Positions 1 through 5,819 are shown, numbered from the stretch's first letter. The stretch is 8,191 bases of DNA from Fusobacteriota bacterium (GCA_026387965.1 JAPLKR010000007.1:1-8191); one strand, 5' to 3'. Program-made: numbers and translations. Notes: generated by a model not told the origin, from the sequence alone.

Positions 1-1
1 T

Positions 2-55
2 GGAGAGTGTTCGAGAGCAGTGGAAGCTTTGCATAAAGGGGTGATAGTCGTATGA
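2..55 (+). CDS. 3' end of an unidentified upstream gene
   Basis: An open frame enters from the left edge and encodes 17 residues ending in HKGVIVV before a TGA at 53-55. The stop overlaps the ATG of the following hydrolase in the arrangement ATGA, a common form of translational coupling, which is the main reason to think it is a real gene end. The other two frames entering from the left give shorter or less plausible tails. The fragment is too short to assign to a family. Confidence 0.45.
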   Translation, partial: GECSRAVEALHKGVIVV

Positions 56-933
56 TAAAAAAAATCTCCATAGTATTAATAGTATTTATTATTTCTGTTT
101 GTGTGGTTTTTTCAACAGGTATAAAGATTCAATCGGTTGAAATTTCAGGTCATAAGGTATATTTTAATGAATCGGGAAGTGGAGAGAAGAACATTCTGTT
201 TGTTCATGGCCTTTTTGCAAGTAAGGAACAGTGGAATGGAATGATGCAATTTTTTTCAGAAAAAGGTTATCACTGCTACGCATTAGATCTTCCAGGCTAT
301 GGTCAAAGTGTGGGTTATCCGCTTAATTCGTATACCTTTCAAAATGAAGCCAATTATTTGAGTGAGTTTATAGAAAGGGAGCAGATTACGCATGTGAATT
401 TGGTTGGAAATTCTATGGGAACAGCCATTGTGTCGCTTTATACGCATCAACATTTTAGAAATGTGAATACATTGACCTATATTGGTGGAGCTGTCGGCGT
501 ATCAAATACATCAGATGCATTTTCTTTTCATCAAAAAACGGGAGTAAACCCGTTTATTCCAACAACAGTAGATCAGTTCAAATTTGAACTTTCTCTTTTG
601 TTTTATAAACCACCAGTATTAAGTAGCAGCCAAATGGAAAATATTGTTAAAATGTACACTGAAAATTTGTCACATTATCAAGCAGTTTACAAAATTTTTG
701 CGCAGCAAAATGACGAATTTTACAAAAAATATAATGGGAAATTTTCTTGTCCAGTCTTCGTAATATGGGGTGAACAAGATAAAATTTTAATACCACCACC
801 ACTTTCTCAAATTAAAAAGCGTGTGGAGAATAGCCAAGTAATTCTTCTATCAGAGTGTGGTCATTTACCGATGATTGAAAAAACGAATATAACCAATCAA
901 GCGTATTTAAATTTCATACAGAGTGTTAAGTAA
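52..933 (+). CDS. Membrane-anchored alpha/beta hydrolase
   Basis: A 293-residue serine hydrolase of the alpha/beta fold, probably an esterase or acylglycerol-lipase-type enzyme acting outside the cytoplasmic membrane. Residues 5-22 are a hydrophobic N-terminal helix after a MIKK start. It could be a signal anchor or an uncleaved signal peptide; there is no lipobox. The core shows the oxyanion strand FVHGLF (50-55), the nucleophile elbow GNSMG with Ser121, the acid in WGEQD (Asp243) and the base in ECGHLPMIE (His271), so the catalytic triad is complete and the length is normal. The start is supported by AAAGGGGTG at 35-43, eight bases upstream. It lies 56 bases before gcvH with no terminator and no clear promoter between, so cotranscription is likely. 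The substrate cannot be read from sequence; a link to lipoate or octanoate metabolism is only suggested by position. Confidence 0.9.
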   Translation: MIKKISIVLIVFIISVCVVFSTGIKIQSVEISGHKVYFNESGSGEKNILFVHGLFASKEQWNGMMQFFSEKGYHCYALDLPGYGQSVGYPLNSYTFQNEANYLSEFIEREQITHVNLVGNSMGTAIVSLYTHQHFRNVNTLTYIGGAVGVSNTSDAFSFHQKTGVNPFIPTTVDQFKFELSLLFYKPPVLSSSQMENIVKMYTENLSHYQAVYKIFAQQNDEFYKKYNGKFSCPVFVIWGEQDKILIPPPLSQIKKRVENSQVILLSECGHLPMIEKTNITNQAYLNFIQSVK

Positions 934-989
934 ATAGGTGAATATTACATAAAAAAAAGTATTGAAATATTAAGTTGGAGGATTTTTAA

Positions 990-1358
990 ATGAAAAATTA
1001 TAATAAAAGTCATGAATGGATTGAAATTGAGGGAAATGTTGCAACTGTAGGAATATCAGACTTTGCACAAGAGCATTTAGGTGATATTGTATTCATTGAT
1101 ATGCCTGAAGTGGGTGATGAATTTGAGGCAAATGAGTGTTTTGCCATTGTGGATTCAGTTAAAGCAACTTCTGATATATATTCGCCCGTTGCTGGGAAAA
1201 TTATAGAAGTGAATGAAGCGCTAAGTGATAGGCCAGAGCTTCTTAATGAGGATGCAAATCACAACTGGATTGTTAAGTTTGAATTTTCAAATTTAGATGA
1301 TTCTAATTTTCTTAGCGAAGAGGCTTATACACTATTTTGTGAGCAAGAGGGGAACTGA
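990..1358 (+). CDS. gcvH: Glycine cleavage system H protein (lipoyl carrier)
   Basis: A 122-residue H protein, full length for the family. It carries lipoate on a swinging lysine and shuttles the aminomethyl group between the P, T and L proteins of the glycine cleavage system in the cytoplasm. Family signatures are all present: SHEW (7-10), VGISDFAQEHLGDIVFIDMPEVG (19-42) and the lipoylation loop FAIVDSVKATSDIYSP, with Lys58 as the modified residue, followed by VNEAL and PELLNEDA. The loop has Asp where many H proteins have Glu (DSVK for ESVK), a mild change. The start is set by TTGGAGG at 975-981, eight bases upstream. Its TGA overlaps the ATG of the next gene. No gcvT, gcvP or lpd is in view, so here it sits as substrate of the downstream modifying enzymes. 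The motifs fit true H proteins better than the H-like lipoate carriers of sulfur oxidation (LbpA), but that was judged by eye. Confidence 0.97.
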   Translation: MKNYNKSHEWIEIEGNVATVGISDFAQEHLGDIVFIDMPEVGDEFEANECFAIVDSVKATSDIYSPVAGKIIEVNEALSDRPELLNEDANHNWIVKFEFSNLDDSNFLSEEAYTLFCEQEGN

Positions 1359-2164
1359 TGAAAAAAATAGAGTTTGTATATCCAGCAACGCTCTCCATCA
1401 ATATGGGTTCAAGGGTGTGTGAACTAAATTGCAAACACTGTGGGGGCCACTACTTAGAAGTGATGACTCCCACTTTTTTATTGAAAAATAGTAGTATGAG
1501 TACCTATAATTCGATACTTCTGAGTGGTGGGTGTGATAGTAGTGGAAAAATGCTATTTAATTCGGAAGTATTTGACCATATAGAAAATAAAAAAATTAAT
1601 TTACACATTGGGCATTACGACTTTGAACAGTTCTTACCCTTTATGGAAAAAATTCATTACATCTCTTTAGATTTCACGCTAGACAGTGAAATTATTCAAA
1701 ATATTTACCATCTCAAACAAACATCAGAGGATTTTAAGCTTCGATTTTCCACACTGCACGCTCTTTACCTTAATAAAGTAGTGCCACATATTTGTGTGGG
1801 GTTAAATTTTGGAAAGTGTGTAAAAGAGTATGAGGCAATTGAATATTTATCAAACTATAAGTTAGAGAAGCTCGTATTGATAATTTTTATTCCAACTAGA
1901 AACACCTATATGGAATCTTGTGAAAAACCTAATATTGATGAAGTGGTAGAGGTATTTAAGTTTGCAAAGCAAAAACTTCCAGAGTGCAAAATTCAACTGG
2001 GATGCATGAGACCCACAGGGAGATATCGAGTTGATTTAGAAACGCGTTTGATAAAAGAGGGGTGTGTTGATACCATTGTTAAGCCAAGTCGAAAAGCGGT
2101 TGAATTTACAAAAGAACTAGGGATTTTAACTACTGTAAAGGAGGCATGTTGTGTTTTTGAATAA
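1358..2164 (+). CDS. lipS2: Radical SAM protein, LipS2-like lipoyl synthase component
   Basis: A 268-residue radical SAM enzyme. The [4Fe-4S]/SAM motif CX3CX2C is at Cys21, Cys25 and Cys28 within CELNCKHCGGHYLEVM, followed by a LLSGGCD strand (54-60) in the place of the SAM-binding GGE motif. CMRPTGRYR (216-224), Cys236 and a terminal Cys264-Cys265 pair offer possible ligands for an auxiliary iron-sulfur cluster. This layout fits the archaeal biotin-synthase-like group containing LipS2. In Thermococcus, LipS1 and LipS2 together insert two sulfurs into octanoyl-H-protein. It lacks the N-terminal CX4CX5C and C-terminal RSSY features of canonical LipA. The gene overlaps gcvH by one base (TGATG), with AGAGGGGA just upstream as its ribosome binding site. 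Family membership is from remembered motifs. Assignment to LipS2 rather than LipS1 is moderately sure, supported by the paired gene downstream. Confidence 0.8.
   Translation: MKKIEFVYPATLSINMGSRVCELNCKHCGGHYLEVMTPTFLLKNSSMSTYNSILLSGGCDSSGKMLFNSEVFDHIENKKINLHIGHYDFEQFLPFMEKIHYISLDFTLDSEIIQNIYHLKQTSEDFKLRFSTLHALYLNKVVPHICVGLNFGKCVKEYEAIEYLSNYKLEKLVLIIFIPTRNTYMESCEKPNIDEVVEVFKFAKQKLPECKIQLGCMRPTGRYRVDLETRLIKEGCVDTIVKPSRKAVEFTKELGILTTVKEACCVFE
2137..2153 (+). promoter_or_regulatory. Ribosome binding site fixing a GTG start
   Basis: AAAGGAGG at 2137-2144 lies six bases before GTG at 2151-2153, inside the end of the preceding radical SAM gene. No better-placed ATG exists nearby, so this near-perfect Shine-Dalgarno decides the GTG start and a 14-base overlap between the two genes. 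Confidence 0.85.
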
Positions 2165-3101
2165 TAATGTGAAGATAGGAACCTCACTTTCAACAGCTTA
2201 TACTCTAGGTCTTAGAAATATCAGAATAGATGTTGAGTGTAAAACAGCTTATTTATTGATCGGCAGCAGTTGTGAAAGAGCATGTGATTTTTGTGGGATG
2301 TCAAAAAAAGAGGAAAAATCTTTATCACGAATAAAATGGCCACTATTTGACTTGAAAGAAGTCGTTGAAAGCTTAAAATTAAAAGTTCAAGAGAAAAAAA
2401 TAGAGAGAGTTTGCTTACAAGTGACCTGTTCGGATAATGGGGCGTTATTGAAAGATTTGATATATCAAATCAAAGAGATGAATGTCCCTCTTTCCCTTTC
2501 AAAATCCGTTGAGAGTCTCGTAGAAATTGAAGCCTATCTAGAATTAGGTGTTGATAAAGTAACGGTTAATTTGGATTTAGTTCAAGAGAGGGATTACCTA
2601 TCCTATAAAGGCATATCATATGTTGAAAAAAAAGAACTTCTTATAGCAGCAGCAAAAAAGTTTTCAAATAAAATTGTGTGTCATATTATTATAGGGTTTA
2701 GTGAAAGTGAACAAGAGTGTGTAGAACTTTTTAATGCGCTGATTAATCATAGAATTACTGTAGCACTTTTTGCATTTTTTCCTATAAAAGGAACAAAGCT
2801 TGAAAATCACCCTCAGCCAGAAATGGGAAAATACCGACGTTTACAATTGGTAAAATATCTTTTAGAGCAAAAAAAAATGGTTTTTGAAAAAATTAAATTT
2901 GATAAGTTTGGAAAAATCAACTCAATTTCAGAAGTTTTTGATGTAATGGATAGAAATTTATCTAAAGCGTTTCAAACAACAGGGTGTCAAGGGTGTACAC
3001 GACCGTATTATACGGAGAGACCGAGTGCTCCTCTCTATAATTTCCCCTATGCACTTTCATGTCAAGAAATCGAAGTATGTATAAAGGAGAGTGGACTTTG
3101 A
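2151..3101 (+). CDS. lipS1: Radical SAM protein, LipS1-like lipoyl synthase component
   Basis: A 316-residue radical SAM enzyme started at GTG. The SAM/cluster motif CX3CX2C is Cys41, Cys45 and Cys48 in SSCERACDFCGMS. Near the C-terminus, GCQGCTRPYYTERP (278-291) followed by PLYNFP contains Cys279 and Cys282. This is characteristic of the biotin-synthase-related group that includes LipS1, and the two cysteines plausibly help hold the auxiliary cluster that donates sulfur. The protein is clearly a paralogue-type partner of the preceding radical SAM protein rather than a duplicate, because outside the CX3CX2C motif the two share little. Encoded back to back, overlapping by 14 bases, they probably form one two-component lipoyl synthase acting on octanoylated H protein. 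Biotin synthase proper is unlikely: no other biotin gene is present and the neighbours are lipoylation genes. Which of the two inserts sulfur at C6 or C8 cannot be told from sequence. Confidence 0.8.
   Translation: MFLNNNVKIGTSLSTAYTLGLRNIRIDVECKTAYLLIGSSCERACDFCGMSKKEEKSLSRIKWPLFDLKEVVESLKLKVQEKKIERVCLQVTCSDNGALLKDLIYQIKEMNVPLSLSKSVESLVEIEAYLELGVDKVTVNLDLVQERDYLSYKGISYVEKKELLIAAAKKFSNKIVCHIIIGFSESEQECVELFNALINHRITVALFAFFPIKGTKLENHPQPEMGKYRRLQLVKYLLEQKKMVFEKIKFDKFGKINSISEVFDVMDRNLSKAFQTTGCQGCTRPYYTERPSAPLYNFPYALSCQEIEVCIKESGL
3085..3100 (+). promoter_or_regulatory. Ribosome binding site fixing a TTG start
   Basis: AGGAG at 3085-3089 is followed eight bases later by TTG at 3098-3100, and the TTG overlaps the TGA of the preceding gene (TTGA). 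Two upstream in-frame ATGs at 3059 and 3077 have no Shine-Dalgarno and would add 13 or 7 residues that precede the conserved start of the family. TTG is therefore the best start. Confidence 0.75.
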
Positions 3102-3850
3102 AAGAAAAATGGTACTTTATGCCTTATCAGACATTAAGTGGCAGAGAAAATATGGCTATCGATGAGTATTTTTTAGACTTTCCAAGAAAGTGCCCTCTAC
3201 TAAGAGGGTATGGTTTTATAAAGCCGACAGTTACAGTGGGACGATTGCAGAAAGTTGGGAAAAGTTTTCAGGAAGAGTGTATGGCTCAAAATGTGGAGAT
3301 AGTCAAACGGATCTCAGGAGGACGTGCAGTACTGCATTATCAAGATTTTACTTATTCTATAATAATTCCAAAAGAGCACACCTTGGCGAAACTGAGTGTA
3401 ATGGAGAGTTATAAAGAGATATCACACATATTTAGTGAATTTTTTAAAAGGTTAAGTCTTAACGTTCAGAGTGTTAGTAGAGTGAAGAGAGATGCAGAGA
3501 GAAGTGAGTTGTGTTTTGAGCTAGCTTCTTACTATGAACTTCTAATTGGTGGAAAAAAAATAATTGGAAGTGCACAATGTAGAAAAAAATATGCAGTGTT
3601 ACAACATGGAACACTGCTTCAAAAAATCGATGCCACTATTTATGAAAAATTATTTGGGTTAAAGGCGTCTAAAGAACTTTTTGAAAACTTTACCTCTCTA
3701 GAAGAAGTAGATATTCAAATCAGTGAAGAAGCGTTATATCAATTGCTTCTAAGCACTTTTCAAAGATTTAATATTGAATTGGAGGCATATCATCTTACAG
3801 AAGGGGATAGGACTCAAATCAAAGATTATTTATTGAAAAAATATCTATAA
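3098..3850 (+). CDS. lipM: LipM-like octanoyltransferase (BirA/LplA fold)
   Basis: A cytoplasmic protein of 250 residues from the TTG start, belonging to the biotin/lipoate ligase-transferase fold. The acyl-pocket motif RISGGRAVLHYQDFTYS (71-87) is of the LipM/LipL type rather than the SGGGAVFHD form of lipoate ligase LplA. Further on, CFELASYYEL leads into GGKKIIGSAQ, with the conserved lysine at 153 or 154. Cys139 in CFE aligns, by eye, with the catalytic cysteine that carries the octanoyl intermediate in Bacillus LipM. I therefore infer transfer of octanoyl from acyl carrier protein to Lys58 of the H protein, supplying the substrate of the two radical SAM proteins encoded directly upstream. 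ATP-dependent ligation of free lipoate or octanoate, as done by the Thermococcus ligase in an equivalent pathway, remains possible. The gene ends the operon; no U-tailed terminator follows before the next promoter. Confidence 0.82.
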   Translation: MKEKWYFMPYQTLSGRENMAIDEYFLDFPRKCPLLRGYGFIKPTVTVGRLQKVGKSFQEECMAQNVEIVKRISGGRAVLHYQDFTYSIIIPKEHTLAKLSVMESYKEISHIFSEFFKRLSLNVQSVSRVKRDAERSELCFELASYYELLIGGKKIIGSAQCRKKYAVLQHGTLLQKIDATIYEKLFGLKASKELFENFTSLEEVDIQISEEALYQLLLSTFQRFNIELEAYHLTEGDRTQIKDYLLKKYL

Positions 3851-3861
3851 TAATTTGTAGA

Positions 3862-3890
3862 TGGAAAAGTTTCTAAAATTTTGATATAAT
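3862..3890 (+). promoter_or_regulatory. Sigma-A type promoter of the transporter gene
   Basis: The -10 box is a perfect TATAAT at 3885-3890, extended by TG at 3882-3883. A 4/6 match to the -35 consensus, TGGAAA at 3862-3867, stands 17 bases upstream. Transcription would start near 3897, about 28 bases before the ATG, leaving room only for the AAGGAG at 3915-3920. Confidence 0.7.
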
Positions 3891-3912
3891 ATAAAAAATA
3901 TACAAAATTTTA
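3874..3912. repeat. Inverted repeat around the -10 box, possible operator
   Basis: TAAAATTTTG at 3874-3883 is repeated as its exact reverse complement CAAAATTTTA at 3903-3912. The arms flank the -10 box and the expected start of transcription. Each arm contains the palindrome AAAATTTT, so arms can also be viewed as two copies of one symmetrical site, 29 bases apart or nearly three helical turns. A repressor bound here would block RNA polymerase. The repeat could also be chance in very AT-rich DNA. Confidence 0.45.
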
Positions 3913-3924
3913 TCAAGGAGTCTT

Positions 3925-5157
3925 ATGAAGAGTAAAAAAATAAATTGGATAGCTGTTTCATTCGGAACATGTATGGGCGCAGGGGTTCTGTTCCTCCCAA
4001 CTCAAGTGGGACTCTCAGGAATTTGGGCATTTATTTGTGCCATTCCTATTGTATTTATAGTGAGTTATTTTGGTCAAAGGTACATTGCTGATTTGGTTGC
4101 GAGTTATCCTGATTTGGAAAATAAAAAGATTAATTACAGCGATATTATCAAGGAGTGCTTTGGAAATATTGGCGGAAAAATTTTGATATTTCTTTTCTTC
4201 TTGATCATGTTTGGGATTGTCATTGCCTATATCTCGGGATTCAAAAATGATCTTTTTTCATTTTTTCATAATTACTTTCAGGGCAGTGTACCAAAAGAGG
4301 ATAGTTTAGGGTTTATTATTTTGGTTACGATGATTTTTGGTATTCTATTGATATTTAAAAATCAAATAATTATGTGGGTAATGCGATTTAAAACTATTCT
4401 TATCATGATACTTTTGCTAATTTTCTCAATACTTCTTATTCCGTATTGGCATATTGATGAGATCAAAACTTTTCCTAGTGGTATCGCTTTATTGAGAGGA
4501 ATGCTTACAGTAATTCCCATTATGATAACAGGAACTTCATTTTTTGGAAGTGTTTCTGAAATGGTTGTGGATTTTAAATACGATAAAAAATATGAGAAAA
4601 ATTATGCTCAAACAACTCGGAAAATAGTGCTGAATGCAGAGGTACTCATTTTTATTTTTATTGTATTTTTTGCCATTTCTTCTACACTTGCGCTATCACA
4701 CTCTCAACTAGTATATGCAGCTGACAACAGTCAAACGGCAATGAGTGTCCTTAAAATCCCTGGACTTTCACTACTTGCAAGATGGATAGGGCTCATAATA
4801 CTGCCGATATCATTTTTAGGTGTGTATATTGCGATTAATGAGACCCTTAAAATACTGTTTTTTCAAAGTTATGTGAAAAAAATTGTAGATGATAAGAGAG
4901 CAACAAATCGTTTGGAGAGAAACATTTCACTAGGGGTAATTGTACTTATATTTATTATACTATTTCTCAAAGTAAATGTACTTGGTCTTATTGGACTTTT
5001 TATCTCTCCGATTATGTGTATCTTGGTATTTGTCGTTCCAGTAATCATTATTCTAAAAATGAAAAAATTAAAGTTAAAATCATCACCAATGCATATGATT
5101 ATTTTAATTTTAGGTCTTATTTTAACCGTCTCTTACTTACTTGGCGGTATTATATAA
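3925..5157 (+). CDS. HAAAP-family amino acid permease, SdaC-like
   Basis: A 410-residue integral membrane protein with about 11 predicted hydrophobic helices (roughly 8-29, 31-49, 84-104, 128-144, 154-173, 187-209, 234-256, 282-304, 333-350, 352-377 and 388-408). The first helix carries GTCMGAGVLFLPTQVGLSG (14-32). That matches the GTAIGAGVLFLP signature of the hydroxy and aromatic amino acid permeases SdaC and TdcC, and the following stretch with YSDIIKECFGNIGGK also follows SdaC. The length is close to SdaC. It most likely imports serine or threonine with a cation across the cytoplasmic membrane, but substrate choice within the family cannot be fixed. It has its own promoter 28-60 bases upstream and a terminator at its stop, so it is a single-gene unit. 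Serine feeds glycine and one-carbon metabolism, which would suit the H protein gene upstream. Confidence 0.85.
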   Translation: MKSKKINWIAVSFGTCMGAGVLFLPTQVGLSGIWAFICAIPIVFIVSYFGQRYIADLVASYPDLENKKINYSDIIKECFGNIGGKILIFLFFLIMFGIVIAYISGFKNDLFSFFHNYFQGSVPKEDSLGFIILVTMIFGILLIFKNQIIMWVMRFKTILIMILLLIFSILLIPYWHIDEIKTFPSGIALLRGMLTVIPIMITGTSFFGSVSEMVVDFKYDKKYEKNYAQTTRKIVLNAEVLIFIFIVFFAISSTLALSHSQLVYAADNSQTAMSVLKIPGLSLLARWIGLIILPISFLGVYIAINETLKILFFQSYVKKIVDDKRATNRLERNISLGVIVLIFIILFLKVNVLGLIGLFISPIMCILVFVVPVIIILKMKKLKLKSSPMHMIILILGLILTVSYLLGGII

Positions 5158-5185
5158 AAAAAATCGGAAAATTGCCGATTTTTTT
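5157..5185. terminator. Bidirectional intrinsic terminator
   Basis: An 11-base-pair stem pairs 5157-5167 with 5175-5185, centred on TCGG/CCGA with a seven-base loop, and has T-runs on both strands. On the + strand it begins at the last base of the permease stop codon. On the - strand it overlaps the stop codon of a leftward reading frame, the usual arrangement between convergent genes. Confidence 0.85.
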
Positions 5186-5366
5186 ATACATCTAAAGCTT
5201 CGTCTATAAGCTCACGATTGTTTTTTATAAATAACTTGCCGTATTCAGGATTTTTTGTGTCTAGAATTTCGCCAGATGCAAAAATTATTTCAATACATTT
5301 AAGCATTATCAAAGACATCCATTTCACGGACTCAATGACACGCACCTTACACTCTGTTGTACTTAA
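5184..5366 (-). pseudogene. Relic or small ORF, C-terminal tail only
   Basis: A leftward frame is open from 5366 to the TAA at 5186-5184. It ends in the well-formed sequence FIKNNRELIDEALDV directly at the bidirectional terminator. An in-frame TAA lies at 5369-5367, and the possible starts (GTG 5345, GTG 5327, ATG 5318) have no Shine-Dalgarno sequence. The best reading is the surviving 3' end of a gene whose upstream part was lost or scrambled; a genuine peptide of 44-54 residues is less likely. I do not recognise the family. The neighbouring frames upstream on the same strand do not restore a convincing continuation. Confidence 0.35.
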
Positions 5367-5436
5367 TTATACAATTGCCTAATCTTACATTTATTCGCAA
5401 AAAGGTAAAATGAGTTACATTACACAAAAATATTGG

Positions 5437-5465
5437 TTGTAAAAATACTGAATTCGTTATATAAT
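5437..5465 (+). promoter_or_regulatory. Orphan promoter in the intergenic region
   Basis: TTGTAA at 5437-5442 and a perfect TATAAT at 5460-5465 are separated by exactly 17 bases, the best -35/-10 pair in the gene-poor stretch. The predicted start is near 5472. It could drive a short RNA ending at the hairpin at 5572-5595, or the STAS gene with a leader of about 350 bases. Confidence 0.6.
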
Positions 5466-5565
5466 TCCTACAATAGCTTGATTAGAACATTTATATGAAT
5501 ATGTAGAATTAGTGCAATAATTTCCAAATCTGATGGACAATACATCTCAAAGAAATATTTAAGTG

Positions 5566-5742
5566 ATGACACGACACTATTCAATGTCGCTTTTTATGTT
5601 GGCGATTGACGCTTTATGTGGAACCCAAGCAACAATTGTTATTTTTAAGCTGTGGTACAACTCTTATAAACTACTACAGAGGGTTATGGCAAAAACAAAA
5701 GATGTGAAAATGCAACTAAATAAATTGGCAAATTGTGCTTAA
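5566..5742 (+). other. Doubtful 58-codon ORF
   Basis: ATG at 5566 opens a 58-residue frame ending NKLANCA, with a hydrophobic N-terminal half and a lysine-rich C-terminal half. There is no Shine-Dalgarno before the ATG, and the same frame has stops at 5515-5517 and 5560-5562 just upstream. It may be a remnant or simply chance. I do not recognise it and would not call it a gene without expression or conservation data. Confidence 0.15.
5572..5595 (+). terminator. Weak terminator-like hairpin
   Basis: CGACA at 5572-5576 can pair with TGTCG at 5585-5589 across an eight-base loop, followed by CTTTTT. The stem has only five pairs, so termination would be inefficient. Its interest comes from lying about 120 bases downstream of the orphan promoter. 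Confidence 0.25.
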
Positions 5743-5779
5743 TACTTTAAAAACAGAGAGGGTTAATAAAGAGCAATAT

Positions 5780-5806
5780 ATGAAAATAATGGCTCTCATG
5801 AGCTAA
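5780..5806 (+). other. Possible eight-codon leader peptide
   Basis: ATG at 5780 encodes MKIMALMS and stops at TAA 5804-5806, 13 bases before the STAS start and just before its ribosome binding site. AAAGAG at 5768-5773 is a passable Shine-Dalgarno. Translation of it could bring ribosomes to the STAS start. An ORF this short also arises easily by chance. Confidence 0.2.
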
Positions 5807-5819
5807 GAAAGGATTAAAG

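Larger units (their letters stand above)
5187..5819. other. Long intergenic region with no convincing gene
   Basis: These 633 bases separate the permease terminator from the STAS gene. All six frames are broken by frequent stops. What can be seen is a leftward relic at the left end, one good + strand promoter at 5437-5465, a weak terminator-like hairpin at 5572-5595, a 58-codon ORF at 5566-5742 and an eight-codon ORF just before the STAS gene. No tRNA, CRISPR-like repeat or insertion-sequence ends were noticed. Either a decayed locus or a regulatory leader with a small RNA would fit. Confidence 0.6.

Noticed and set aside
990-1358. LbpA-type lipoate carrier of a sulfur-oxidising Hdr-like system
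   Set aside because: Such systems do pair H-like proteins with LipS1/LipS2, but the motifs here are those of a standard glycine cleavage H protein and no hdr-like genes are present.
1993-2193. Minus-strand ORF of 66 codons
   Set aside because: It lies almost wholly inside the first radical SAM gene, has no ribosome binding site and encodes no recognisable motif.
1358-3101. Biotin synthase for the radical SAM genes
   Set aside because: Both resemble biotin synthase distantly, but there are two unlike proteins, no other biotin genes, and direct linkage to an H protein and an octanoyltransferase.
3190-3414. Plus-strand ORF of 74 codons
   Set aside because: It is a shifted frame inside the octanoyltransferase gene, whose conserved GGRAVLH motif is encoded by the same bases in the correct frame.
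3842-3862. ATCTA/TAGAT hairpin after the octanoyltransferase gene as a terminator
   Set aside because: The stem has only five pairs, mostly A-T, and no T-run follows.
5521-5607. Frame containing SDGQYISKKYLSDD as a remnant of a winged-helix regulator such as Rrf2
   Set aside because: The resemblance rests on a few residues, the frame has no start codon and ends after about 35 codons, and no matching upstream or downstream part was found.
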